Shown here piece after piece: positions 47,901 to 59,489 of a stretch of DNA of 64,000 nt. Position numbers and translations under genes: made by a program. Each line of letters starts with the position of its first letter. Position 1 is the first letter of the stretch. The stretch is taken from assembly GCA_012295275.1 (NCBI GenBank), contig CM022668.1:12745522-12809521 (forward strand). The letters are read 5' to 3'. The DNA is from Chrysomallon squamiferum. Taxonomy: Eukaryota > Mollusca > Gastropoda > Neomphalida > Peltospiridae. The notes under the pieces were generated by a model, which saw only the letters and a program-made list of their open reading frames with translations, did not search any database and was not told the origin of the DNA.

Positions 47901-50900
47901 TTAATGCAGTTAAATGTATATATCATAATTCTTTATAATTACTGTTATTATATTTTTTTTTTTGGTTAAAACAATTGAAATTGTTGTAGGTTTCCAAATT
48001 TATCTGTCAAAGCTCAACATTACATTGTGGATAGTTTTCTTCATGCAAATAAGTATTATTGTAGATATTAATGGTGATACTTTAAAACCCAACCTTTTAC
48101 ATAATACATAGTACCCATTAGATGATAAACAACTCTCTGCAATTTTAGTAACTTGTTATAACTTACTGTTCTGTAATCACCATTAGAAAAGACAGTTTCA
48201 GCTTTAGATTCAAATTCACTTATACTCTGTGCTGCTTTCAACTGAAATTAAAAATTTACATTTTTTTTTTGACATATTTTAAAAAATCAAATTTATATTT
48301 GTTCTGTAGTTACAAAATAAAGAAATAATGTAGCAGAATAAAAAAAAAAAAATTAAATATTAAATTTAGAACTGTAAAAATTATTAAATTAAATTAAATA
48401 AATAAAAAAGCTTCTGAAGTCTAAACTGAGTGCACTGCAGATAACAAAAAAAAAAAAAACAAACAAAAAAAAAGATTCCAATTCCATGTGTTCCTATGTA
48501 CATGAACAAACATATTTAGAATCATATCATGATCATTTTCAGATCCTGAAATCCCAGAAATCTTTAAAATGACAAACTGCAGTTGAATGTGATAGTCAGC
48601 CATTTCTACAATTATCCAATATACACTTCAAAATATATATTAAATAATAATAATTATTATTATTATTATTATAAAAGTAGCAATATTTCAGGTTTTATAA
48701 GAAATAACAAAAACCACAGCAAAAAAAGACAAAAATACTCACTTCATTTAAAGCTACAGAATTCTTAGGCTCAATCTCAAGAGCACGTTGATAACTTCTA
48801 ATAGCAGCTGTAGAATTTCCTAATGCTAAATGACATTTACCTTCTCTTAAGTAACCCTAGAAAACAGAAGCAAAAACAACTTATTAGTTCATTGTCCCCT
48901 TAAAGCAAAATCTACACTGTAAAAAAAAAAAAAAAACAAAAAAAAAAAAAAATGAAATTTTAATCCCAATCAAACATGCTTCCAAATATAATCCTGAATG
49001 CTCTTAAAAACCAGCATAGTCAAATTAATAAATTTCCTATAAAACTATTATTATTGTACCATTTGCCAAACCATCGTTATTAAAATAACAAAAATAAGGA
49101 AATAATAATGAAATTTTCCCCCTGCTATTTCAAATGAAAAGAACTGGGTTTAAAAATCATAAATCTTGAACTACAAGGAACCAAAATTGAAGTGGACAGT
49201 TTTTAAAATCTGATATTAATCTACTGAAGTTTTCTAAATTAACTTCATGATATTACTACCTTCACAAAACATCTGAACAAGAAGGCAAAGACGTTATCAA
49301 AAATTAAAAAATATATATTTTACGGTAAATTTACACGAACTACAAGGAACTAAAAAAGAATCAAACAGTCTTTTAAAATATTAACTTCATGAAAAAATTA
49401 CCTTCACAAAAGTAGGGTCAAGACGAACTGACTGTTGTGCATCTTCTAAAGCTTCTCTGTATCTGTTCAACATGATGTACGTGGCTGCTCGGTTGCCATA
49501 ATACGATGCACATGTTGGACACAGATCTTTAAAAATAATTTAAACACAGAATCTGTAACAGTATCTTTGATATAAAAACAACAAAATTAGTAATGTAATA
49601 ATAACAGTAACAGTAATGCTAAATTATAGTAACATCAATAACAATAAATTTATAACGATAACAATAAATTTATAATAATAAACAAGTAATAATAAATTCT
49701 TAACGATATTATAAAATTATTACTATTTCTCTTATTAACCCTAATAAAAATGTAACAGTATCGTTAATATAAAAATAACACAATTAGTAATGTAATAATA
49801 ACAGTAACTGTAATAATAAATTTATAACAGTAACAGAAATAGTAATAATTTTATATTAACTCTAATAAAAAAACATTTATAGTAACATCAATAGCAATAA
49901 ATTTGTAACAATAACATTAATAATAATTTTGTAACAATAATTGCCAAAAAAAAAAAAAATGTACAATAAAACTTATGCAATATGCTGTTTCATAACAATT
50001 TAAGTTTTTTGCGTTTTGAAAACACCCCATCCACAATCATTTTAAAGCATTAAGACTTTTTATATCTACCTTTATAAAGTCATATGATAATCAAAACTCT
50101 TATTCTTGGCATCTTTTGTGGTACAAATAGTGTTTAAAAAAAAAAAGGCTTATACTTTTTCAGTGTGTTTTACCACTGTGGACAAACTGTCATTGCTCAT
50201 AACTGAGTAAAACAAGAAAAGAATAGTTTTTAAAATATTCCATTTTTCTGTAACTGTAATTTCATCATAAAGAAGGTAGACTGTCAACTGTACAATAATA
50301 CTGATATTTTTTGACAGCACTAGAATAAATGTTAGAACAATTTGGCTTGTCTGCCCTATACATGATAAATTCTACAGAATAATTGTGAAAACTGTTATAA
50401 AACATTAAAAAAATGTTTAACCATTCTAGATACTTACTGATTGCATTACTGTAACATGTTATAGCTTGTTGGTAATTCTTGTCTTTGTAAAATGCATTTC
50501 CCTCCTCTTTGAACTTTTCTGCTTTTAATAATATTCTGAAGAAAAAAAACAGGAATAAACAAATACATGAAAGTATTAATAAGGTAATACTGAAATGATT
50601 TAGTTTAAATGCATGCATGAAGAATTTTTTAAAATTTTAAAAATAAAATACTGATTACATGACTGTAATCCCTAATATTTTGAAAAGCAGGTTTTAAGTA
50701 CAGAACAGTTGGAATCTATGAAAAATATATATACAAGGAGCTAATTTAATTGTAAATACAACACACACACACACACACACACATACAGACAAACCAAGTA
50801 CTCTAATTAGTTACTGTCATTAATGCATTCTTTTCTGCATAAAGATAAAATATAAAATTCAATAATTTACTTTTAATTATGAGTAGATCAACTCTTTAAT

Positions 50901-52991
50901 TTCAAACACCATGGAAATAAAAGAAACTTTTTTTTTTTTTTCCCCCGAAACATATTTTATAATATATATAATTTTTATTATTATTATTATTTGTTACTGC
51001 ATTACATTTTTTCCCCTTCAAAACATATTTTATAATATATATAATTTTTATTATTATTATTATTTGTTAATGCATTACATTCCCACCCCCAAAAACATTT
51101 TATTATTATTTTTTACTGCATTACAAAGACAGTTTGACAATACACTAATTATCACATATAATAATTTTGCAGATTTAATTGTGTCATTCAAAATACTCCA
51201 TTATTTATTTTTGTCTTCCAATTCAATTCTAAATGCATTTCCTGGCAATGAAGCTCATTCCAAGAGCTAATAAAAGAGAAAATGTTTAACCTGATTTTAG
51301 ACTGTGCCAAAAAGATCATGTTCATGCTTCACAGCTTTAAATAGTTATAGGAAAATGTAAACAATAACAGGTAATCTTAAAAGATTTATTTTTTTCTAAA
51401 ATTAATAAATGATATTTATGCATAAATCAGCTATTTTACCTGAAACAAAAGATGCAACCTGAAAAAAAATAGATCAGACAAAACTATTTTGACAACAGTC
51501 AATAAATTTTATTAGAATTTATGTGTTTGTGGATATAAACTGGCTCTGTATTAATACTATTTATTATTTTATATATATATATATATATGTGTGTGTGTAT
51601 ATATATATATATATATGTTGTCTGCAATGTTAACCAATGCTGAAAAATGAATTAGACAAAGCAAACTGGAATAGTTTACACAATCAGGAATGTCATTAAA
51701 AAAAAAAAAAACAAGCCTCACATTTCAAAGAGGCTTAATTAAGTAAGTAAAGTTAAGTGTTGTATGTGGAGTAACATTGAAATTTTTGTGTGTACTGGCC
51801 AACAATGTGTTCTGTTAAAAACATCTTATTAAAAAAATTACTCATAACTTCTAGCATAACTTAGTCAACTGTTTTACGCTATTACTTTAATTAGTAATTA
51901 AGTGGTAATTTTACATTAATAAGACTTGGACAGAAAGAATATTAACAAAATGATAGTCTTTATATGAACATGAATGAATGAATGAATGTTTAACAACACT
52001 GCAGTATGAAAAACACTTTATATGAACAAAGCATCAACCACTAATACTTTAGTCTTTAGTAACTAATATAATTCAATGTAACAGACTTATGACTGTTTAT
52101 GTCACTTTACAGTTTCTGAGGCAATAGAAAACAACAATTCATTAAGAATGGAAATGAGGACATTTATGACAACCTGACCTGAACTTCCTAACATGCCATT
52201 TCTTTTAACTGGATGTAAATACAAACAAAGAGACAGTGGTAAATAATATGAAATGCAGGTAAATAGGGGTTACTTAATTACATATTAAGTGACACATGGA
52301 TGAATTAAATTTGGGGCAAAGTGACTTATTCTACGCATGTGCTTAGTCACGACGACCCACATGTAACCGCGATCTAACCAACCACTTGTCAGAAAACGAT
52401 TCCAGTATAATTATGTCAATGGGTCAATAAAAAAATAAAAATAAATATATAAATCAATTAACCCCCCAAAACCGAATTCATCATAATTATTAATTATCAA
52501 TTAACAACAGACATTTATGCTACTTTTACACCTTTTTTGTCATAATGCATGTTTAAACAGTTTTTAAAACAATTCTTCCTGTTCCTTTGTAGTTTCCGAT
52601 TTCAACGTTTCGTTTGACATTGGTCACGAGCAACAGTCACGATTTGTAATATACTGTGATCATATTCTTCCAAACTGATTTCATATTTATAATTGTTGCT
52701 TTAATTGGTTATTATATTTGTAAAAATATAAAACAAAATGTGTTAATTTACGAAACTACTGAAAAGGAAAATACGGAATTTCCCACAATTCCAGAAATTT
52801 CTAGAACGTAACATTCGAAAATAGCTTTTCTCTAACGTGCGTATATAAATAAATATATTAAATTAAAAAGTTATACTAAACTGTTCTTGTGTTAATTCTT
52901 CAGCTATATGATTACATTCATCTTCTTCCATTTTTTCTTCCTCTTCTTCTGTCGGTATTTCGTTCATATTTTGATTATCGTCAGACATCAT
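39270..52991 (-). CDS. DNAJC7: DNAJC7 (TPR/J-domain co-chaperone, TTC2), 13 coding exons, apparent frameshift in exon 12
   Basis: Exons read complement(52882-52991, 50438-50535, 49402-49526, 48743-48856, 48167-48241, 47644-47762, 46622-46775, 43742-43906, 42670-42761, 42048-42121, 41612-41758, 40855-41008, 39270-39403). The protein has an acidic N-terminus, TPR motifs ([60 protein letters not shown]), a J domain from about residue 394 ([23 protein letters not shown] at 423-425) and a Gly/Phe/His-rich end finishing in FNFG. It follows remembered human DNAJC7 (494 residues) throughout and would be about 519 residues. DNAJC7 passes clients between Hsp90 and Hsp70 in the cytosol. Exon 12 is 154 bases where a multiple of three is needed: DRHSHD is in one frame and [18 protein letters not shown] in another. 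As written, the frame stops after residue 441. It could be a sequence error, an allele or decay. Confidence 0.92.
39375..40200. repeat. ~155-bp tandem array of the DNAJC7 exon 13 acceptor
   Basis: The plus-strand block GCTTGAAAGATCTGGTTTGG, ATCAATATCTGGAATGAAA occurs at the exon edge (39376) and again at about 39535, 39701, 39847, 40010 and, partly, 40170. The copies are separated by A-rich sequence with GAATACAGCAGAACTAAA. On the minus strand each copy is an acceptor (TTCCAG) followed by the first ~25 bases of exon 13. Confidence 0.94.
40200..40850. repeat. A-rich low-complexity DNA in DNAJC7 intron 12
   Basis: Poly-A with scattered T and C continues from the exon 13 acceptor array. No coding signal is visible. 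Confidence 0.9.
41225..41530. repeat. ~115-bp tandem duplication with (ATT)n in DNAJC7 intron 11
   Basis: AAATGTACTTTTGNCCATGA, CAGCTACAAACTATTCTTCT and CACTATATATAAATGTACTT recur at about 41299 and 41404, each followed by an expanding (CTT)n and (ATT)n tract. Confidence 0.88.
43175..43770. repeat. tandem array anchored on the DNAJC7 exon 8 donor
   Basis: The plus-strand block TATNCTACCTTAGAAGA with TTGCTCTACTGAATTTATGG occurs at the exon edge (43738) and, decaying, at about 43606, 43453 and 43187. Linker text (AAAATACTTGGATTATATTC; GAACATCTTTAACATAAA) is also shared. On the minus strand the copies read TCTTCTAAGGTAG, the exon 8 donor. Confidence 0.85.
43930..46600. other. DNAJC7 intron 7, mostly without coding signal
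   Basis: This 2.8-kb intron holds a near-perfect 178-bp duplication (44251-44605), A-rich tracts from 45700 and 46380, and otherwise unique AT-rich DNA. The open frames inside (for example 45346-45546 on the minus strand) have no family similarity that I recognise. Confidence 0.6.
44251..44606. repeat. 178-bp tandem duplication, two near-identical copies
   Basis: The segment from ATGCTACTGTAATTAGTATG to AAAATATCTATATAATC at 44251-44428 is repeated at 44429-44606 with only a few differences (for example GTCACAACT versus GTCATAACT). Low divergence implies a recent event. Confidence 0.96.
46755..47235. repeat. ~145-bp array anchored on the DNAJC7 exon 7 acceptor, with an exon 6 fragment
   Basis: CTCCACTATTAAAAACAACA at the exon 7 acceptor (46771) is echoed by TACACTATTAAAAATTACC (46916), CTCTACTATTGAAAATAACA (47057) and TTCCACCATTAAAAATAAAA (47211). 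Each echo is followed by AACTTTGTTNGTGG. The 46880-46918 copy also carries GTATTTGTCTAAGCAGCGAT, CCATGTAATATACAC, which is the start of exon 6 ([11 protein letters not shown]) displaced about 850 bases into the intron. Confidence 0.87.
49150..49425. repeat. duplication of the DNAJC7 exon 3 donor region
   Basis: AACTTCATGAAAAAATTACC, TTCACAAAAGTAGGGTC at the exon 3 edge (49385-49421) is echoed at 49240-49280 by AACTTCATGATATTACTACC, TTCACAAAACATCTGAAC. Upstream text CTACAAGGAACNAAAA is repeated too. On the minus strand both copies read TTTTGTGAAGGTA, a donor. Confidence 0.82.
49540..49960. repeat. imperfect AAT/AAC-rich tandem repeats in DNAJC7 intron 2
   Basis: GTAACAGTATCNTTNATATAA, AAACAACAAAATTAGTAATG and TAATAATAACAGTAAC recur at about 49555 and 49750, amid ATAACAATAAATTTATAA repeats. 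Confidence 0.85.
50940..51128. repeat. ~73-bp tandem repeat in DNAJC7 intron 1
   Basis: AAACATATTTTATAATATAT, ATAATTTTTATTATTATTAT and TTGTTACTGCATTACATT occur at about 50948 and 51020, with a third shortened copy to about 51125. Confidence 0.92.
51571..51618. repeat. (TA)n(TG)n(TA)n compound microsatellite
   Basis: TA, TG and TA dinucleotide runs follow each other without a break in DNAJC7 intron 1. Confidence 0.93.
51970..52020 (+). mobile_element. possible repeat fragment (GAATGTTTAACAACAC type)
   Basis: (GAAT)n is followed by GTTTAACAACACTGCAGTAT and GAAAAACAC. From memory, a dispersed gastropod repeat has GAATGTTTAACGACACCCCAGCACAAAAA at this position. The match is short, and the family assignment is recalled only. 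Confidence 0.4.
52775..52806. promoter_or_regulatory. heat-shock element with adjacent kappa-B-like site in DNAJC7 intron 1
   Basis: Bases 52789-52806 read TTCcaGAAatTTCtaGAA, four perfectly spaced alternating nGAAn pentamers, the binding site of trimeric heat-shock factor. GGAATTTCCC at 52775-52784 reads GGGAAATTCC on the minus strand, which fits the Rel/NF-kappa-B consensus. Both lie about 75-110 bases inside intron 1 of DNAJC7, roughly 200 bases from its start codon. A heat-responsive element would suit a chaperone gene. Activity is inferred. Confidence 0.7.
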
Positions 52992-53323
52992 GTTGCTGTT
53001 GAGTAATGGCCAACAACGGGAAACTGCGAGACTTTACGGTGAAATCCGTGACGTTAGTTAACTCAATCTTAAATAGACTTTTTGACAGTCATTAAATTTT
53101 CACACAGCAGTCTCGTTCTTTTGTTCCTTTTTTTCCGCCACTTTTCATTCTGTCATTTTTAAAAACAAATATAAAATCCTTGTGAAAAAATGCTTATTAA
53201 GATAATGTATAATAGAAAATCCTTTTTAGTGCTGTAATATAACTGTATGCTATTCTAAGAAAGATTTCACTGGATTTTCTAAAAAATCCAGAAATTTTTA
53301 AATGAATAAATAACCGATCATAC

Positions 53324-53396
<73 letters not shown>

Positions 53397-53860
53397 TGTA
53401 ATTTGTTTTTTTCTACGTTACTTTATAGTAAAGTTTATGAAACCATATGATGTAGTCTTTTGTAGAAAATAGATAAAATGTACCCATATAAACAAATTCT
53501 TACTAGTTACTTGGTATATTTTCTGTACGGACTGCACGGAAGTGTTTGCTTATTAGACTGTATACATAATTATAATAATACCATTTGCATTTAAATAATA
53601 ATCATTATAATCAAGTCCGTCCAGATAAGCTATGAAGCAAACAAAAATGTTGGGTAATTTCTTTATTATTAAATTTCGTTACTAAAAATATTTAGTTAAA
53701 GGTAAACATTTTATAAAATATATCATTTATTATAATTGATTTATTTGTTTAGATAGCTTCAAGTTATTGCTGTTAAATAATAATAATAATAAATAAAAAA
53801 AAAAAAAAAAAAAAATATAGTGCTCTAAAAAAAGGGAAAACAAACGAAAAGGAAGAAGTA
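52992..53860. promoter_or_regulatory. shared 5' intergenic region of divergent DNAJC7 and the ASB-like gene
   Basis: The 869 bases between the two start codons must hold both promoters. A TGACGT half-site (53049-53054, ATF/CREB type) lies about 60 bases before the DNAJC7 ATG. An inverted repeat CTGGATTTT/AAAATCCAG sits at 53270-53292. A long (TTA)n fills 53328-53395 and a poly-A run near 53790-53813 precedes the second gene. No TATA box could be assigned with confidence. Confidence 0.5.
53328..53396. repeat. (TTA)n microsatellite between two promoters
   Basis: About 22 TTA units without interruption lie between the divergent DNAJC7 and ASB-like genes. Confidence 0.97.
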
Positions 53861-54912
53861 ATGGCAGACGATGATCCAGAAAATCGGGAGTTTGTTCATA
53901 AATTACGAAAAGCAATTGGACATTGTGATGAAACAACAGTCCAGAGACTAATAAAAGGCGGCGTTAATGTTAACGGTCGTTACTGGGTATATAACACAAA
54001 TTTAATCATTGCTGACTACAGAATAATTGTTTTTATAGCTTCGTTATTTTAATCGTATAAAATTATAAATGCACCCGCGTCAAATCACTAATGAGACTGT
54101 ATGATACAGTGTATCAGTGTATGAGTATTCAAGAATAAGTTCATTCATCGCTGACAGTTTTTTTTTGTAATTATGTCCAGATTTATCAGCATTAGACTAA
54201 CGCTAAATATATTATTTCTGTTATAATTTATAGTGTAAAATTAATATGTATATCACTATATGTATCATTGTATGTATCATATAAATATCCTAATTAATAT
54301 ATGAAAGACTTCAGAACGTCATAATGACAGTATGTCCATAAAATAGATTCCTGCTCAGCCCTCTTTTTCATGTCATGACTAAACTGTATTTGATGAATGG
54401 GCTTTACTTTTTAATCTTTTCAGAAAATTTACTGTTTAACATCCAATATATTTTTTCTTCTTCTATATTTTGCAGTATGACAGTACTCTTTTACATGAAG
54501 CTGTCTCTGTAAACAGTTTACCAATTGTGAGTTCATTAATCAAAGCAGGGGCTGATGTGCATGCTGCTAATCAAGTAAGTAATAACACTAATACAATCTG
54601 TGACCAAATGACAGTTCAGTTGGTCATGCTATAAGATTTCAGAAACATATCTTTTGGTATGCTTCAGATGAAACCAGATTTTGTTTTGTAATATAGACTA
54701 AATTAATATTACGGCAATATATTTTCATTGCTTTTTTGTCAAAGCATGCTTTTATATTCCTAAAATAAAAATAAAACCATTGCTTTTTAATTTTTAGGAC
54801 AGACGAACACCTCTTCACATAGCATCAAGATCAGGAAGATCTGATGTGGTCAGGGAACTGGTCAGAGCTGGAGCCAAAGTAAATGGTCAGACTATAGTAA
54901 GTTTACTTGACC

Positions 54913-54945
<33 letters not shown>

Positions 54946-56363
54946 CAAGTAGACTTGAGATGTCAAGATATTAAAATACACTAGGAAAGGCATGATTGTA
55001 GTTAAATAGAGAAATATATGATTACATATTCCATCCTTATTTGCCAGTTTTCAGAACCCTACACCTCTTCCACAGGAGGAGACTAGGTTGAAGCATTGTT
55101 GTAGATTGGCTTATTGTAGATTTATTATTACTACTGCTGTTATTATTATAAATCTACTATTGCTGTTGTTTTTCATATTATAGAGTTAGTATTGCTGTTG
55201 CTGTTATTGTTATAAATTTTGTATGAGGCACAATTTCCCATTCTAGACAGTGGCCTCAGTTGGTTCAGCAATGAGAAAGAGAATTATAAATAAACACTTG
55301 ATAATAATTAATGAGTTGCTCTTGGAGTGGCTGTTGAAGATTTCCTCTGTCATATTTTAGGTTGAGGATCCTTTATCCAAAATTCCAAAATGTTTTCATT
55401 TTCCTGTTTTTAAATTGTTTTGCATACACAAACTGTATTTCAAATATTATATTTTTAAAAAAAAAAAAAAAAAAAATTCCTGATTTATTAAATGGAGTTT
55501 GTAGACTTAGATCCTATTCTCTAGCTATCTTAATAATTTAATATTTTATTCCAAAATCTTAATAATCTGAAAAATTCGGCATTTAGGATAAGGGATTCTA
55601 AACCTGTATTGTGTAAGAAATGAAGGGCTGATGAGCACTAACTTAATATTCCCATGTGCTGAAGTATCACTGTATCATCATTCACCCTTTTCTGCAATAG
55701 AGATGTGTCTTCCTATCAATCTAAAGTTTCATGAAAGATCCTTAATAACTCAAAGCAGCAGATGAAGTTATTGTATAATTGCAGTTTAAACTATCACTAT
55801 ACATTTTTTACGTGGCACTGAAAAATATATGCTAGTTATTATAGTTACAAAAAAAAAAAATAACATTGAGCTTATGTCTAAACAAATATTGTTTTCTTTC
55901 TAGATTATAAAAATAACATAGTTTGTTATTTTTTTTTTTTTTTTTTTATTGTTGAAGGATGGTAAAACAAGCCTGCATGTTGCAGTATGGAGAGGACATG
56001 TCCCAGTCGTACAGTGTTTAGTGGAAGCAGGAGCAAATGTCAATCTACAAGATAGTGTTAGTTTACACACACTTTGACAATAACGTTACTTTAAAATGAT
56101 TAAATCATGACCAGATTACTCTTACGTTATCATCATTATTACAAACAGTACTAGTAGCAGCAGTAGTAGTGGAAGTGATTTTAGGTTACTTCTACATTAT
56201 TATTATTAGTAATTTTTTATCCATGTTTGTGATCTTATTAAACATCTTACATACAGATGTGTAAAATAAAAAGGAAAACAGAAATCATTTCATTACTTCA
56301 GATTAATTATTCTTATTTATCTTTCTGTATAATTCCTTTACGCTAATAATAAAATATTCTGAG

Positions 56364-56402
<39 letters not shown>

Positions 56403-56523
56403 TTCTTCTGATGCCTGTTTTCCTAATAAATTTCTTGCATGTAATATTAAGTTTGAATTAGTGAAATGTGTCACATATATCCAGTTTCATAAATAAATTT
56501 ATCCTGCATGTATGAATGGAATA

Positions 56524-56554
<31 letters not shown>

Positions 56555-57109
56555 ATTTTTTGTGTACAGGATGGATGGACACCACTATGCTGGGCAGCAA
56601 GATTGAATTATTTGCAGGTTGCCAAAATTCTTGTTGATCATGGAGCATACATCAACTACAAATCCAGGGTAATATATTTATAGATATATTTAAATATAGT
56701 GAAAAATTTATTATTTCATCATGTATTCTGTAAAATTATTCTGAAGAGGTTTTGCAGACATGTTATTAGGTTTTATTTTTTTTATTTTTTAATAATATAA
56801 CTAAATTAGTCCTTTTTTTTTTTTATTTTTTTTTTTCAAATTTATTAGGATTGTATTTTTCAAAAAAAAATATTTGCTAATTATTTATTACTGTAAACTA
56901 AAAGCATTTTTTTCATATAGATTTAAGTAGAAATATGTTATTAAATTGTGCAGATATAAATTATTATTTTTGTTTTCTCAGTCTGGTCTAACTCCACTGC
57001 GAGAAGCTTTTCAGTATTCACATCTTGAAATGGCAAGATATCTCATACTTGAAGGTGCTGATGTAAATTTCAAACCAGATGTAAGAAATTTTGCTATTTT
57101 AAATAAATA

Positions 57110-57143
<34 letters not shown>

Positions 57144-58093
57144 TGAAGAATATATATATATATATATATATAGTAAATTAAAAAAATAATAATAATAAAA
57201 ATGTGTCAGTACATCATCAAGTTTTAATTATTTTAATTCCTTATAATATATTTCCAGCTTTTAACTAAATTTTTTGCCGTTATTTATTCTTCTTTATTGT
57301 TATATATTTTCATTTATTTTTTTTTAAATTATAACTACAAATATGTACATATTAATTAACATAAAATGTGCCAAACAACAATAACAAAAAATTACATCTT
57401 TTAGAAAATATACAGATTTTAATTGTATTTTATTCTTTTATTTTTTAGAACAAATAAGAAAATGATGAAAAAAAAAATTATTTTTGGTCACACATCATAA
57501 ACAATTAACCACACCCCTATAAGTCTAATACTGGATTTGGACCTGAACAAGTTTTTGAATGTAATGTGACATAACTTAAATTTCCTTTTCATTTTGTTTT
57601 TATTGCTAATAACTAGCTCATGCTAAATTATATATATGTATATATATGTATATTGTTGTTTTTTTGTTTTTTTTAGGATTGTAGTCTACCAAAGCTTCTT
57701 ATCCAAATAAACACATTGTCTCCTTCGACTATTGAGGATAATCTGAACATGCTGGTTTCTGCTGGCTACAGAATGGATAAAGATCCATGGATTAAAACGT
57801 GTATTTCAATGCCAGAAGACAAATCATCCAGAAGATTAGTCTCCGTCCCGGAAACCAATGGAAATGTCTTCAAGGAATGGTACAGAAGACGTTTAGATGT
57901 TTTCCCGAAACTTTCCTACATATGTCGATCAAGGATAAGGAGAAGAATAAGTTACTGTGAACATGGAAAGTCAATTCGAAATGCAATAAACAAACTGGAG
58001 CTGCCACATATTATCATAGACTTCTTGCTGTTCAAAGGTGAATTAAAAGATGTTGAATGTGCTGGCACACCAATTGATGGTTGTAGAATCTGA
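53861..58093 (+). CDS. ankyrin-repeat and SOCS-box (ASB-like) protein, 7 coding exons
   Basis: Exons 53861-53986, 54476-54574, 54798-54896, 55958-56056, 56570-56668, 56982-57080 and 57677-58093 all join in phase 0 and encode 345 residues. Residues 43-207 are five ankyrin repeats, each exactly one 99-base exon of 33 codons (for example DGKTSLHVAVWRGHVPVVQC, then LVEAGANVNLQDS). The preceding exon ends in the second half of another repeat (VQRLIKGGVNVNG). About residues 283-325 form a SOCS box with a BC-box-like FPKLSYICRSRIRR and a Cul5-box-like LELPHIIIDFLL. ASB proteins recruit Elongin B/C and Cullin-5 to ubiquitinate bound substrates. Which ASB this is I cannot tell, and the substrate is unknown. 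The ATG follows an A-rich leader in good context (GTAATGG). Confidence 0.9.
57117..57172. repeat. (TA)n in ASB-like intron 6
   Basis: Two (TA)n runs are separated by GAAGAA and follow a poly-A run just after exon 6. Confidence 0.93.
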
Positions 58094-58104
58094 AGCATGG
58101 AATA

Positions 58105-58640
58105 ATGCACCAGGGTTCAATAAGGATTGATATAATGTGGTTGGTGACTAATTGATATGATTTGGTTGGAAATACAACAGCAGAAAAGGGTTGAAGATGA
58201 AATGTTATTGGTTGTTGTTGAAATAGTAGATGTTAGCTGAAATTGAAGTTAATGGAGATGGTTAGAACTGAAATAAAAAGAGATGGTTGAAATTTATAAT
58301 TAAACAGAGATGGTTGAAGTTGAAGTAATAGATATTGGAATACTACAGCAATATTGGGTGAAGAAGTAATTGAAAATGGTCGAGTTTGAAATAATTGACT
58401 GTGGTTGTTGTTGAAATACTAGATACTGGTTGAAGTTGGTTTATACCAAAATAATGGACAGTAGTTGAAAATGAATTTACAGAATGTGATTGAAGGAAAA
58501 AATAATGGACAAAGAATTGATGATGGAAAAACAGAAAAGGGTTGAAGATGAAACAAAAGTAGTGATAGAAACTAGTTGAAAAAGAAATGATAGACACAAA
58601 ATTGATTTTGAAAGTCAGTGGTTTCAGATAAAGTAATAGA
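58105..58640. repeat. degenerate minisatellite in the 3' UTR of the ASB-like gene
   Basis: GGTTGAAGATGAAAT, AATAGATAGTGG and TGGTTGAAGTTGAAATAAT variants recur every 30-50 bases from just after the stop codon to about 58640. The plus strand is almost free of C. It is probably transcribed as 3' UTR, and I see no coding role. Confidence 0.85.
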
Positions 58641-59090
58641 TATTTTTTTAAGAAGTTATTATAATGAATGGACGAAGGTAAAATTATTTTATGGAAAAAT
58701 TTCTGTGTTATCAGTTATTATAGGAATTGTGCAACAGATAATTTTTTTCTGTTTCTCTTGTTATTTAAATATTTTACTAAGATCATTTATTTAAACAGAA
58801 ATATTAAAAAATGCAATAGGCTGAAGATAGAAAAAATAATTTCCAATCCAAATATGCTTTTACTTAATTAGTTGTCATAAAATTAATTAATATATATTTT
58901 CATCTCTCTATTATTGATCTGGATTTGTTACCTCTGTTTTATTTTGCAACCACTTATTAATTTGTAACCACTTATTACATTTATATACAGGACTATATTA
59001 TACACAATTGGTTTTAATAGTATTATGGTTGGAAGTACCAACTATTTTTCATGGATTAATTTTTGTATGCATTTTAGCAGAACATTTGTC

Positions 59091-59096
59091 AAATAA
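59091..59096 (+). terminator. candidate poly(A) signal of the ASB-like gene
   Basis: AATAAA in GTCAAATAAACAGTGC lies about 1 kb after the stop codon, beyond the 3' minisatellite. Other AT-rich hexamers are nearby, so the choice is tentative. Confidence 0.4.
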
Positions 59097-59489
59097 ACAG
59101 TGCTCATAAAATTTTATGAATTTATTATGTGGTAATTCATATTGCAGAAAATATAACACCATTATGTTCATCTCTTCTAAAAAATGTGTTACATTGGTTA
59201 AAGAATCTCAGTATATATATATATATATATATATATATACTAATTAATTAATTAATTAAAGATGTACCTCAAAATATTTGTTTGGCTGGACCAAACAAAG
59301 CAATATAAATTTGTGTTACATTACATTAACTGTGATGGTTATAATGGCATTTTCTAACTGGAATAAAATAAAAACATAGATTTTGTTGTTATTTTTCTTT
59401 GATAGAGTTACAAGTACTCAGTGTTCTTATTATAGCATACATACACACTTACATGTTTTGATATAATATAAAAACATTTAAACAGTGAT

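Noticed and set aside
53861-58093. Assignment of the ankyrin/SOCS gene to a specific ASB number
   Set aside because: Repeat number and C-terminus did not match ASB1, ASB8 or ASB13 as I remember them, so no symbol is given.
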